Assembly: GCF_036038375.1 (NCBI RefSeq)
Contig: NZ_CP107935.1
Location: 6,448,001 to 6,512,000, forward strand
Origin: Streptomyces sp. NBC_00414
Lineage (GTDB): Bacteria; Actinomycetota; Actinomycetes; Streptomycetales; Streptomycetaceae
DNA: 64,000 bases
Direction: 5' to 3'
The position numbers were made by a program, and so were the translations under genes. Below the pieces are notes generated by a model. It ran no database searches. It was given only the letters and a program-made list of their open reading frames with translations, and had not been told where the DNA came from. Of the stretch, positions 18,629 through 26,592 are shown piece by piece (position 1 is the first letter of the stretch; the number at the start of each line of letters is the position of its first letter).

Positions 18629-19023
18629 CGTTCGCTCCCGCTGTGCACTCGTTCGTCGTACAGGTCTCGTCGAGGGTCGGCCGGTGGTGAACGGCCGCTC
18701 CAGCCGTGTCCGCGCAGGAAAGTGTGCCGATCATAGAGGCTGGCCGTTGGGCCTTCCAGCTACCGTCCAGTGTCCCGGAAGGGCACCCCTTTCTGACAGA
18801 TCGTTTCTGCCCGCACCTGGACAGGTTCCTTCATCGGCCGATCACTTGTGACGTTCCGTGAGTGCTCGGGGTGTCGGCGTGTCCTGGCGCCCCCCTGGTG
18901 CTCCCCGATGTTCTCGGTCGGGTGTCGGCCCTCTCACTCCTTTGGATCAGATAAACAGGGCGTAGGTTATCAAACCGGCACAGGCTGGCTGCGGTATCCC
19001 GAATTCCGCATCCGGAGGTCGAC

Positions 19024-20430
19024 GTGCCGCGTCTGCTCCCCCTCAAGGGGCTCACCCGTGGCGGGGGCCGGCCCCGTTGGTACGGGCACGGTTCGCGTGG
19101 GCAGGGGTGGCGTGGTCCCGCGGCCGTGTTCACCTCCATGACGGCCCTCGCCGCCACCTCGCTGGCGGCCCCCTCGGCCGCCGTACCGCTCTCGATGTCG
19201 TGCGCCCTGAAACGGACCGAGGCCCACCACTCCGAGGGCGTGGACACCTGGAACGCCGCCTATCCGCGGCCCGCCCGCCGCCTGGACGCGGTGATGGTCT
19301 TCCTCTCCTTCCCGGACGCCACGCCGCTGACCAGGCCCGACGAGCTGACGGCCGACTACTTCCCGGCCACCAGCCGCTTCTTCGAACAGGCCTCGTACGG
19401 GAAGTTCCGGCTGCGTCCGCACCCGCTCCGCGAGTGGATCCGGATGCCGCGTGCCTCGACCGCGTACGCCATACAGCGCGACTGGAACGCGGCGGCGCGC
19501 TCCGCGTATCTGCGGGACGCCCTCGCGGCGGCGGACAGTCAGGTCGACTTCTCCCGCTACGACGTCGTCTACTTCGTCGCCGATCCCGACGCTCCCGGGG
19601 TCGACTCGGACGCCACGAAGGTGGTGAACATGGACGTGCCGCTGCGGGCCGACGGCACGGACATCCGCCGGATCGTCACGGTGTTCGAGAAACATCCGCC
19701 GGACCGGCTGGTCCTGGCCCACGAGACCGGTCACGTCTTCGATCTGCCGGACCTCTACCACCGGCCCGTCGACGGCAAGGGCGACTGGGACACGTACGTC
19801 GGCGACTGGGACCTCATGGGCAGCCAGTTCGGCCTCGCTCCCGACCTCTTCGGCTGGCACAAATGGAAACTCGGGTGGCTGGAACCGCGTCAGGTGGCGT
19901 GTGTACGGGGCGCGGGCGGGCGGGGTACGCGGCTGACGCTGGAGCCGTTGGCGGCGGGACCGCCCGGGGTGGCCGCGGCGGCCGGTGCGACGGACGGGCT
20001 CGCCGCGGACGGGCGTGCTGCGGGTGGGATCGCGGCGGGTGCGGAGGCCGCCGGTGTGCCGGGGGCCGGACCGGGCTGGGCGGGGTTCGGGACGGCGGGC
20101 GGGACGAAGCTGGCGGTGGTGCGGACGGCGCGGGACAGCGTCATCGCCTTCGAGGTGCGGGGGCCGGCCGGCAACGACGAGGCGGCCTGTTCGCAGGGCG
20201 TGCTCGTCTACCGGGTGCGCGGCGGGGCGGAATCCGGCCGCGGGCCGATCGAGGTCGTCGACGCGCACCCGGGGTCCGAGACCTGCTGGGACGACTCGGT
20301 CTACGCGCCGCTCGCGGACGCGCCGGTCGGTCTCGGGGAGAGCTTCACCGTGCCCGGCGAGGACGTCCGGGTCGAGGTGGAGGACCGGAGGGCGTCGGGG
20401 GCGTGGACGGTGACGATCACGCAGGGGTGA
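19024..20430 (+). CDS. Secreted M6-family metalloprotease
   Basis: A 468-residue protein with a signal peptide (about 30-55). The zinc site is HETGH (H233, E234, H237) followed by VFDLPDLY, and WDLMG downstream supplies the Met-turn pattern of M6 (immune inhibitor A-like) peptidases. A Gly/Ala-rich insert lies near 315-365. The GTG start has GGAGGT six nt upstream. The 395-bp gap before it, shared with the divergent cdgA promoter, shows no other gene. Export and proteolysis of extracellular proteins are expected. Confidence 0.85.
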   Translation: MPRLLPLKGLTRGGGRPRWYGHGSRGQGWRGPAAVFTSMTALAATSLAAPSAAVPLSMSCALKRTEAHHSEGVDTWNAAYPRPARRLDAVMVFLSFPDATPLTRPDELTADYFPATSRFFEQASYGKFRLRPHPLREWIRMPRASTAYAIQRDWNAAARSAYLRDALAAADSQVDFSRYDVVYFVADPDAPGVDSDATKVVNMDVPLRADGTDIRRIVTVFEKHPPDRLVLAHETGHVFDLPDLYHRPVDGKGDWDTYVGDWDLMGSQFGLAPDLFGWHKWKLGWLEPRQVACVRGAGGRGTRLTLEPLAAGPPGVAAAAGATDGLAADGRAAGGIAAGAEAAGVPGAGPGWAGFGTAGGTKLAVVRTARDSVIAFEVRGPAGNDEAACSQGVLVYRVRGGAESGRGPIEVVDAHPGSETCWDDSVYAPLADAPVGLGESFTVPGEDVRVEVEDRRASGAWTVTITQG

Positions 20431-20465
20431 CAGGGGTGACAGGGAGCAGACCGACCGGGGAACGC

Positions 20466-20497
20466 GAGAAGCCCCTCGCTCTCGCGAGGGGCTTCTC
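20466..20497. terminator. Strong bidirectional terminator between the protease gene and tRNA-Lys
   Basis: A 14-bp perfect stem (GAGAAGCCCCTCGC and its complement) with a four-base loop TCTC. It lies 36 nt after the protease stop and 9 nt beyond the 3' end of the tRNA on the other strand. Confidence 0.85.
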
Positions 20498-20505
20498 ACC
20501 GTCTG

Positions 20506-20579
20506 TGCGCCGCCAGGGACTCGAACCCCGGACCCGCTGATTAAGAGTCAGCTGCTCTAACCAACTGAGCTAGCGGCGC
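20506..20579 (-). tRNA. tRNA-Lys (anticodon CTT), second copy
   Basis: Identical over its 74 nt to the tRNA at 5628-5701, with anticodon CTT. Its 5' end overlaps the last codons of the upstream protein gene by 10 nt on the same strand. Confidence 0.97.
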
Positions 20580-21316
20580 CTGCCGACGTCGTAGACCTTA
20601 GCACCCTGATCGGCGGGAGGAAAAATCGATATCGGCGCCGTGGGGGAGGGCTCCGAGAGCCGTCGCCGGGCCGCTGACCGGGCCGCTCGGACCGCCGCCC
20701 AGAGCATGATCTCCGGGCCGGGCAGCCAGGGAGCGCGGGTGTCGGGGGCGACCAGCCACCGGGAGTCGAGGCGGCCGGCGGCGGTCGGCGCCGCCGGGAC
20801 GACGGAGGCCGGGGCGGGGACGGTCACCGCGTCGCCGGTGCCGTGACACAGGAGCGGCGGGATGGCCCGGCCGCGGTCCGAGGCGCCGCCGGACCCCCAC
20901 TCCTCCCACTCCAGGAGCGAGGGCAGGCGCTGCGCCGTGCCCGGGGCGGCGAACAGCAGGATCCGGCCCCGGTGGGCGGCCACGGGACCCGAGCCCGGGC
21001 CCTCGTCCCACAGCCGGTCCAGCATGTGGCGACCGAATATGGCGGGGGCGTTGACGACGTCGAAGACCGAGCCGCAGCCCAGGACCACCGGGGCGGTGGG
21101 ACGGTCGTCCCAGAGGACGCGGGTACTGCGCGGATACGTTCCTGCCGAGGCGAGCCAGGCCGCGCCTTCCGGGGTGACCCCGGTGACTTCGGTGACCTCG
21201 GCGTCGACGTGTGGGGCGTCGAGTGCGTCGAACAGGTTGGGGAGTGCCTCGACGGTGCCGGTGCCCGTGTTCGGGCCGTGGGGGGCGGTACTTACCAGGT
21301 TCCGATCGCTGCTCAT
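20570..21316 (-). CDS. Primase/polymerase-like (prim-pol N-terminal type) protein
   Basis: A 248-residue protein. Segments such as EGAAWLASAGTYPRST, VVLGCGSVFDVVNAPAIFGR, VAAHRGRILLFAAPGTAQR and PPLLCHGTGDAVTVP are familiar to me from Streptomyces proteins annotated as bifunctional DNA primase/polymerase, N-terminal. I see no clear catalytic DxD, so the activity may be lost. The stop codon lies inside the tRNA-Lys gene on the same strand. Its promoter region carries CTGGCATATGCCAG about 90 nt upstream of the start. Confidence 0.55.
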   Translation of the reverse strand: MSSDRNLVSTAPHGPNTGTGTVEALPNLFDALDAPHVDAEVTEVTGVTPEGAAWLASAGTYPRSTRVLWDDRPTAPVVLGCGSVFDVVNAPAIFGRHMLDRLWDEGPGSGPVAAHRGRILLFAAPGTAQRLPSLLEWEEWGSGGASDRGRAIPPLLCHGTGDAVTVPAPASVVPAAPTAAGRLDSRWLVAPDTRAPWLPGPEIMLWAAVRAARSAARRRLSEPSPTAPISIFPPADQGAKVYDVGRRR

Positions 21317-21406
21317 ACCAACCAGTTCTACCCGGGGTGAACAATCAGTTCCGCAGAGTTGCCGGAACCTGGGACAGGAAAGGACGAGGTGGAGTATCTT
21401 GCCCGC

Positions 21407-21420
21407 CTGGCATATGCCAG
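21407..21420. promoter_or_regulatory. 14-bp palindrome CTGGCATATGCCAG
   Basis: Perfect palindrome about 91 nt upstream of the primase/polymerase-like gene. It shares the 12-bp core TGGCATATGCCA with the site at 6796-6807. The 422-bp gap holding it otherwise consists of the repeat array at 21471-21657. Confidence 0.35.
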
Positions 21421-21470
21421 CAACGATTTCACCCGCCCACTGTCCCCCCAGCGGCGCGGGGTGCCCGCCC

Positions 21471-21657
21471 GGCGTCTTCCAAGGGCAGGCCCCGCCCGAC
21501 CGCCGTCTTCCAAGGGCAGGCCCCGCCCGACCGCCGTCTTTCAGGGGCAGGCTTCGCGCGCCCGCCGTCTTCCAGCGCAGGCCCCGCACGCCTGCCGCCT
21601 AACAGGGGCAGCCCTCGCGTGGCCGCCGTCTTTCAGGGGCGCGGGGAACTGCGCGAC
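21471..21657. repeat. Tandem array of about six 31-bp units merging into the interspersed repeat
   Basis: Units begin at 21471, 21502, 21533, 21564, 21594 and 21625, each starting near GCCGTCTTCCAAGGGCAGGC. The first two are almost identical and later units diverge. The last unit turns into GGGGCGCGGGGAACTGCGC, the interspersed element seen elsewhere. No unique spacers are present, so it is not a CRISPR array. Confidence 0.8.
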
Positions 21658-21738
21658 CAGCCCCCACCGGCCCGCAGACGCACTCCGGCCCGCAGGCGAA
21701 CCCCGGCCCGCAGGGCGAAGCCTGATCCGCCGACCCCG

Positions 21739-22104
21739 TCAGATCGGGTCGGCGTACCCCTCCGCATCGGCCCCCCGCAACAACTCCCGCCCGAACTCCA
21801 CCATCTTCTTCGCATAGTCCTCGGTCCACTCAGCCCGCGCGGCGACCTCCGCAGGGGTGAGCCGGTCGAACCGACGCGGATCGGCGAGCTGCGCCGCGGC
21901 CATCGCCTGGAACTCGACGGCCCGGTCGGTCGCCGCCCGGAACGCGAGCGCCAGCTCCGTGGAGCGCGCCAGCAGCGCCCGTGGGTCGTCGATCGACTCC
22001 AGGTCGAAGAAATGCTCCGGATCGGTGGCCGCCTCGGCGGGCTCGAAGAGCAGCGGCGCGGGGCGAAGCCGCGGCTCGTTCCGACGCGGCGTGGGCTCCG
22101 CCAT
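21739..22104 (-). CDS. Conserved hypothetical protein, 121 residues
   Basis: A soluble, mostly helical acidic protein with no recognised domain. It contains repeated ALLARSTELALAFRAATDRAVEFQA-like helical stretches and a C-terminal YAKKMVEFGRELL helix. The ATG at 22104 has a strong GAGGAGGAG upstream. It lies 170 bp downstream of the helicase gene on the same strand and could be the last gene of that operon. Confidence 0.65.
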   Translation of the reverse strand: MAEPTPRRNEPRLRPAPLLFEPAEAATDPEHFFDLESIDDPRALLARSTELALAFRAATDRAVEFQAMAAAQLADPRRFDRLTPAEVAARAEWTEDYAKKMVEFGRELLRGADAEGYADPI

Positions 22105-22274
22105 GACTTCTCCTCCTCGACAGCGGTCGACCCGTCCTTGTGGGCGGGCCACCGTCCATTGTCCCTTGACCGCGCAAGAGGGCCCGGGACACCTGCCGAC
22201 AGGCCCCGATGCGCCGTCCGCACCCTTCCGCGCCCCACGCACTCTTCCGCGCCCCCGCACCCTTGCGCGCCCCC

Positions 22275-23609
22275 TCACGTCTCCCAGGCCACCCGGTGCT
22301 CCGACAGGTGCGAGAACACCGCGTGGTTCGCCTCCCAGCCGTCCGGGAACTTCACCGTGACGCCCAGCTGCACCGGCTCCGTGGAGGGATGGTCGTCGAG
22401 GAGGTCGGTGACGCCTGCTCGGCACACGACGATGCACGCGTGCCGGTGGCGCGAGGCCAGCACGCACAGGCGGCCCGTCTCCAGGTGGAAGGCCGTCGCG
22501 TCGGGTCGGCCCGACAGGGGGTGCAGGACGACGGTCACGTCGAACTCGCGGCCCTGCAGCCGGTTCGCCGTGTCGACGGTCACCTCCGGCACCCCCAGCT
22601 CGGCGAGCGCCGCGCGGACGGCCGCCGCCTGGTCGCGATGGGCCGTGCCGACGGCGATCCGGTCGGCCGTCAGCGGGGCCGCGTCGGGGGACCGCTCCGA
22701 GGTCGCCGCGCCGCCCCGGTCCAGCAGCCGGCGTACGACCAGGGCGAGGGCCCCGATCGCCTCCGGGTCCGTGCGCGGGGTGTGCCGGGCCGGGAGTTCC
22801 AGCAGGCCCCAGCCCGATTCAGCAGCCTCGTCGATGACGCGGTCGGGGCTCGATCCGTCCGACGGCACGGCGAAGGTGAGCCGGCGGTCGCCGTGGCCCG
22901 TGCCGCTGCGGAACGGGGTGAAGGGGTAGAACGCGGCCGAGACCAGCGGCGCCGCGGAGGCGGGCAGCCGCCAGGAGACCGGCAGCCGGTGCTGCGGCAG
23001 CTCCGGGTTGTGGGCGAGGAGCGTCGTCACCGCCGAGGCCGACGGGTCGTACGACAGGCCCGCCCACTGCTCCGAGCCGACGATCGCGAACGGGTCCAAC
23101 TGGCCCGGGTCGCCCACGAACAGCGCCCGCTCGAAGAGCCCGGCCACGGCGAGCAGCGCGTCCGAACGCATCTGGTACGCCTCGTCGACGATCGCGTGCC
23201 GCCACGGCTCGACACCCTTGACGTGCGCCCACTTCGCGGCCGTCGAGATGACCACGTCGAGCCCGGCGAGATCACCCGCCTTCGCGGACTTGCGGACGCT
23301 CGGCAGCTCGTCGAGCGCCTTGTCGTACGGGTCTGAGTCGCTGCTGTGCAGGCGGCCGACGGGCAGGTCGGGGTTCTTCTCGGCGAGCCGCACCACCAGG
23401 TCGTCCACCTGGGCGTTCGTCTGGGCGATGACCATCAGCGGGCGCCCGGCCTCGGCCAGTTCGAGCGCGGCCCGTACGACGAGCGTGGACTTGCCGGCGC
23501 CGGGCGGCGAGTCGACCACGACCCCGCGGTGCGTCCCGTGCAGGGTGTCGCGCAGGATCGCGTCGGTGGCGCGGGTCGCCTCGGCCCCCGGGTCGAACAC
23601 GGTGCTCAC
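22275..23609 (-). CDS. Superfamily 1 (Dna2/Upf1-like) helicase subunit
   Basis: A 444-residue ATPase. Motifs: Walker A SPPGAGKST (34-42), motif Ia IAQTN, motif II DEAY (142-145), motif III FVGDPGQLDPF (165-173), motif V TANRLQGREFDVTVV and motif VI LASRHRHA (384-391). This is the Upf1/Dna2-like branch of SF1 helicases, but without barrel or nuclease domains. The GTG start overlaps the stop of the upstream unknown-protein gene by GTGA, so translation is coupled. It probably unwinds DNA with the two upstream products as a complex; that is inferred. Confidence 0.82.
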   Translation of the reverse strand: MSTVFDPGAEATRATDAILRDTLHGTHRGVVVDSPPGAGKSTLVVRAALELAEAGRPLMVIAQTNAQVDDLVVRLAEKNPDLPVGRLHSSDSDPYDKALDELPSVRKSAKAGDLAGLDVVISTAAKWAHVKGVEPWRHAIVDEAYQMRSDALLAVAGLFERALFVGDPGQLDPFAIVGSEQWAGLSYDPSASAVTTLLAHNPELPQHRLPVSWRLPASAAPLVSAAFYPFTPFRSGTGHGDRRLTFAVPSDGSSPDRVIDEAAESGWGLLELPARHTPRTDPEAIGALALVVRRLLDRGGAATSERSPDAAPLTADRIAVGTAHRDQAAAVRAALAELGVPEVTVDTANRLQGREFDVTVVLHPLSGRPDATAFHLETGRLCVLASRHRHACIVVCRAGVTDLLDDHPSTEPVQLGVTVKFPDGWEANHAVFSHLSEHRVAWET

Positions 23610-25237
23610 AGAACGTCCTCTTCGGTGACGGCGTCGGGCCGCGGCGCGGCGTCGGTCTCTCCGGGCGGCCCGCCGTGCGTCCACGGGGTGTCCTCCGGGT
23701 CGGGCAGTTTCGCGCCGCCCCGCTGCTCGTGCTCGAAGAGCGTGAAACAGAGCGGATCGCCCTTCTCCGGTACGGATCCGGGCTCGGGCTCCTTGCCGCG
23801 GCCCATCTTGTCGAGGATGCGCAGCACGACGAGGGTTCCGCCACCGTCGCCGTCGCCGGGAACACCGGCCGAGCCGTCCGTCTCGTACCCCACGAACTCC
23901 GCCGACTGCGGCTTGCCGCCGAGCGAGCGGTAGACCTTCGCTCGCTCGCCGAGATGCGGCCGGTCGTCCGTGCGCACGGTCACCAGAGGGCGCGGGGCGG
24001 CCCGCTTCCCCTCGCTGTACGCCATCACGACATCGGTGACCTCACCCGAGAAGGCCTCGCCCGCGAGCCGGCGCCCGGCCATGACCAGCGGGTCGTCGAG
24101 GGCCTCCTGCGCTTCGAGGCGGGCCTGTTCGCGCTCACGCGTGGCGAGCTTGTTCGCCGCCGTGACCGCGTCGTCGCGGCGCGGCTGCGGGGGTTCGCCG
24201 GCCAGGACCCGGTCGCGGTGGCCGGTGAACGACCAGCGGTCGCGGGTCCACCGGTCGGCCGCGCGCGGGCCCTCGGGCAGGGCCCGCAGCAGGTCGAGGC
24301 CGTGCCACACCGCATCCCAGGTGGGGCGGGTACGGCTCGCCACCAGCTCGCGGATGTGCCGCTCGGCCGCGGTGAGGTCGCCGAGCCGGTCGTCCGCCTC
24401 GACACCGTCCTCGGCGGCAGCGAGTGCCGTACGCGCGCGGTCGTAGCGCTCGATGGCGGGCGCGAGCAGCTTGTTGTCGAAGGCCGGGTCCGTGGCGGGC
24501 CCGGCGGGCGGGCAGACGAGCTGCCCCTGGCCGTCCCTCAGCAGCTCGGCCCGCAGCGCCGCCTCGGCGCCGGACACGCCCTCCGGGGGGTCGATCCAGG
24601 CGAGCAGCGCCCCCAGGTGCTGGTCCTCCAGGGTGGACTGGCCGGTGGCCCAGTGCCGGGACAGGACGTCCGTGAGGGCCGTCAGCAGCGATGAACCCGG
24701 TACCCGCGCCCGCTCCCCGTAGTGCGTGAGCCACCGCCCGAGCAACGGCACGCGCGGCGGCGCCGGATGCGGGGTCTCCGGGTCCTGCTCGGCGGTGCGC
24801 CGGAACCGCATGGAACGCCCGAGCAGCCGTACGAGGTCGATGCCGGCCCGGCCCGGGACGATCAACTGCGGTGCGTCCGCGCACAGTTCGACCTCGACCT
24901 TGACCCGCTTGCCGGTCTCCGGGTCGGTCTCGTTGCGCTCGGCGGCCTCGACGTCGTCCGCGTAGCCGTCGATGTACGGCAGGACGATGTCCGCCAGTTC
25001 GGCGAGGAACGCGAAGCGGAGGTCGCGGTCGCGGGGCTGCGGCACGACGAGGAGGCGCGGTGCGTCGCGGTCCGTGCCGACGAGCGCGCCCAGGGGGGCG
25101 CCGGCCTCTCCGGCGGTGGTGAGCGGTACGAGGACCAGGGGGTGGTCGGTGAGGTGGCGGTGGCGGACGGTGGTGAGGGGCTGGGCCCTGCCGGTGTCCA
25201 CGGCCTCCAGCCTTGCGAGGGTGGTGATCAGGGTCAC
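23606..25237 (-). CDS. Conserved protein of unknown function between nuclease and helicase genes
   Basis: A 543-residue protein with no motif I can name firmly. The C-terminal part (about 400-500) has a helical stretch rich in Arg/Glu (KLATREREQARLEAQEALDD) followed by strand-like segments (GEVTDVVMAY, PLVTVRTDD, ERAKVYRS, GTLVVLRILD), reminiscent of the stalk and beta-barrel that precede the helicase core in Dna2/Upf1 enzymes. The GTG at 25237 overlaps the nuclease stop by GTGA and its own stop overlaps the helicase start the same way. A longer frame reaching 26401 is an artefact of the overlapping nuclease gene. Confidence 0.75.
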   Translation of the reverse strand: MTLITTLARLEAVDTGRAQPLTTVRHRHLTDHPLVLVPLTTAGEAGAPLGALVGTDRDAPRLLVVPQPRDRDLRFAFLAELADIVLPYIDGYADDVEAAERNETDPETGKRVKVEVELCADAPQLIVPGRAGIDLVRLLGRSMRFRRTAEQDPETPHPAPPRVPLLGRWLTHYGERARVPGSSLLTALTDVLSRHWATGQSTLEDQHLGALLAWIDPPEGVSGAEAALRAELLRDGQGQLVCPPAGPATDPAFDNKLLAPAIERYDRARTALAAAEDGVEADDRLGDLTAAERHIRELVASRTRPTWDAVWHGLDLLRALPEGPRAADRWTRDRWSFTGHRDRVLAGEPPQPRRDDAVTAANKLATREREQARLEAQEALDDPLVMAGRRLAGEAFSGEVTDVVMAYSEGKRAAPRPLVTVRTDDRPHLGERAKVYRSLGGKPQSAEFVGYETDGSAGVPGDGDGGGTLVVLRILDKMGRGKEPEPGSVPEKGDPLCFTLFEHEQRGGAKLPDPEDTPWTHGGPPGETDAAPRPDAVTEEDVL

Positions 25238-26592
25238 TTCGACCCCGATCGCCCGGGTTGCGGCACGGGGCGCTCCGCGGTCTGCGGTGTGTCGTCCGCG
25301 GCGCCGTCTCGGCTGGTCGTGCCGTTCCCCTCGCCCCTGGAGGGCGGCGGGACCTGGGGTTGTTCGTCGGGTGCTGCGCCGTCTCGGCTGGTCGTGCCGG
25401 TCCCCGCGCCCCTTGTGGGGCCGAGTGCCGCTGCTCTGAGGGCTGCTGCTCTGCGGAGGGCCTCGACCGTCGGGTCGGTCGGGTCGCCGGTGTGGCCGTG
25501 GGCTGCGGACAGGACGTCGGTGACCGTGGTCAGGGCGCCCAGTTCCGCCCGCAGGGAGCGGCCCAGTGAGGTCACCGCGCCCTGCGCGCGGGAGCGGCCC
25601 CGGCAGTGGAAGGCCAGCTCGCAGGCGGCGAGGCACTCGGGGGCGTAGGTCGCCGGGACCGACTCCACAGCGGCCGTCAGCTCGGCGGCGGGCAGGTCGG
25701 GGGAGAAACAGGTGCCTTCGGGAAGCGCGTCGGCGATGTCCTCGACACGTGTGAGGCGCTCCAGCTGGCGCCGGGTCACCGAGCACTGCTTGCGGACGTC
25801 CACGGCCGACGCGGTGGGCAGGTTGGAGAAGTCCTTCGGGCAGACCAGCAGCACCGTGTGATGGACGTCGGGCGCGGGATCGAGCCGGGCCGCGACCTCC
25901 TCCAGCGCCAGTACGTACACCGCGGACTGGCGGGCCGCCGCGCCCACCTTGGCAGCGTCCGCCGAACCGTCCAGCATCGGGAAGGACTTGATCTCGACGA
26001 CCGTCCAGCCGCCGTCGGGGTGCACGACGACCGCGTCCGGCTCCAGGAAGGCGGGGGAGCCCGCCACCTCCAGCGCGAGCAACGGGTGGTCGAGCAGCGT
26101 CCAGCCGCCCACCGCGGTGGCCTCGCGCAGCGCCAGTGCCGTACGGGCCGTGCGCCCCTCGGGGCCGACCGCGGAGAGGTCGGGAACGGCGCCGCCCGCG
26201 GGCGGCTCGGCAGCCGCGTCCAGCTTCTCGTGCACGAGCCGCAGCAGCTCCGCGCCCCCGTCGGCCTTGACCCGCGCCTCGAAGGCGTTGCCCCGCATGA
26301 ACGCGAACTGCGACTGGCCGAAGGCCGACGGCGAGCCGAGCGCGCTCGCCAGCACCGCCTTGTTCACGCCCGCGCCGTCGAGGATCGCGCGCCTGCGGCA
26401 TCCCGGGTTCGCCGCGAGCGCCGCGAGGGCGCGCGCGTCCAGCGGCTGCGGCGGGACGGCCGCGCCGCGCAGCTCAGCGAGCCGGTGCCGGAGTCTCGTC
26501 CCCCGCGTCGGCGGGACTGACTGCCGGTTCGGCTCCCGGCTCGGCGGTACCCGGGGTGGCTGGGACCTTGCGCTGTCGGGGAAGTCGCTCAC
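25234..26592 (-). CDS. RecB-family PD-(D/E)XK nuclease with Cas4/AddB-like Fe-S cysteines
   Basis: A 452-residue protein (GTG 26592). RecB nuclease hallmarks appear in order: GNAFEARV (Glu106), EPDAVVV (Asp186), VVEIKSF (Glu200, Lys202) and QSAVY (Gln222, Tyr226). Cys65, Cys320, Cys324 and Cys330 have the spacing (one early Cys, then C-x3-C-x5-C) of the 4Fe-4S cluster in Cas4, AddB and Dna2. It should cut DNA ends or flaps. The tail (about 390-435) contains two copies of GTTSRDGAA encoded by an interspersed repeat. Its start overlaps the PAP2 gene by 119 nt. Confidence 0.83.
   Translation of the reverse strand: MSDFPDSARSQPPRVPPSREPNRQSVPPTRGTRLRHRLAELRGAAVPPQPLDARALAALAANPGCRRRAILDGAGVNKAVLASALGSPSAFGQSQFAFMRGNAFEARVKADGGAELLRLVHEKLDAAAEPPAGGAVPDLSAVGPEGRTARTALALREATAVGGWTLLDHPLLALEVAGSPAFLEPDAVVVHPDGGWTVVEIKSFPMLDGSADAAKVGAAARQSAVYVLALEEVAARLDPAPDVHHTVLLVCPKDFSNLPTASAVDVRKQCSVTRRQLERLTRVEDIADALPEGTCFSPDLPAAELTAAVESVPATYAPECLAACELAFHCRGRSRAQGAVTSLGRSLRAELGALTTVTDVLSAAHGHTGDPTDPTVEALRRAAALRAAALGPTRGAGTGTTSRDGAAPDEQPQVPPPSRGEGNGTTSRDGAADDTPQTAERPVPQPGRSGSK
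25301..25413. repeat. Interspersed repeat duplicated inside the nuclease gene
   Basis: Two 38-bp copies, 25301-25338 and 25376-25413, match at 36 positions and contain GGTCGTGCCGTTCCCC-like core sequence of the intergenic repeat. Read on the minus strand in frame they give the repeated GTTSRDGAA peptide. Spacing is 75 bp, a multiple of three. Confidence 0.75.

Noticed and set aside
18840..18865. BldD-type operator (GTGAC then GTGAG) upstream of the cdgA-like gene
   Set aside because: The half-sites are spaced and matched only loosely; other Streptomyces data suggest BldD control, but this sequence alone does not support a site.
18942..18968. Promoter -35/-10 pair (TTGGAT, TAGGTT) before the M6 protease gene
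   Set aside because: Spacing of 15 bp and weak matches; not distinguishable from chance.
21471..21657. CRISPR array
   Set aside because: Units follow each other without unique spacers, they are 31 bp long in total and decay progressively; no cas operon is nearby (the Cas4-like nuclease lies in a different operon context).
25238..26401. Upstream extension of the middle gene of the nuclease/helicase operon to 931 codons
   Set aside because: The extra 388 codons overlap the nuclease gene in another frame and are Arg/Gly-rich; GTG 25237 with the GTGA overlap is the sensible start.
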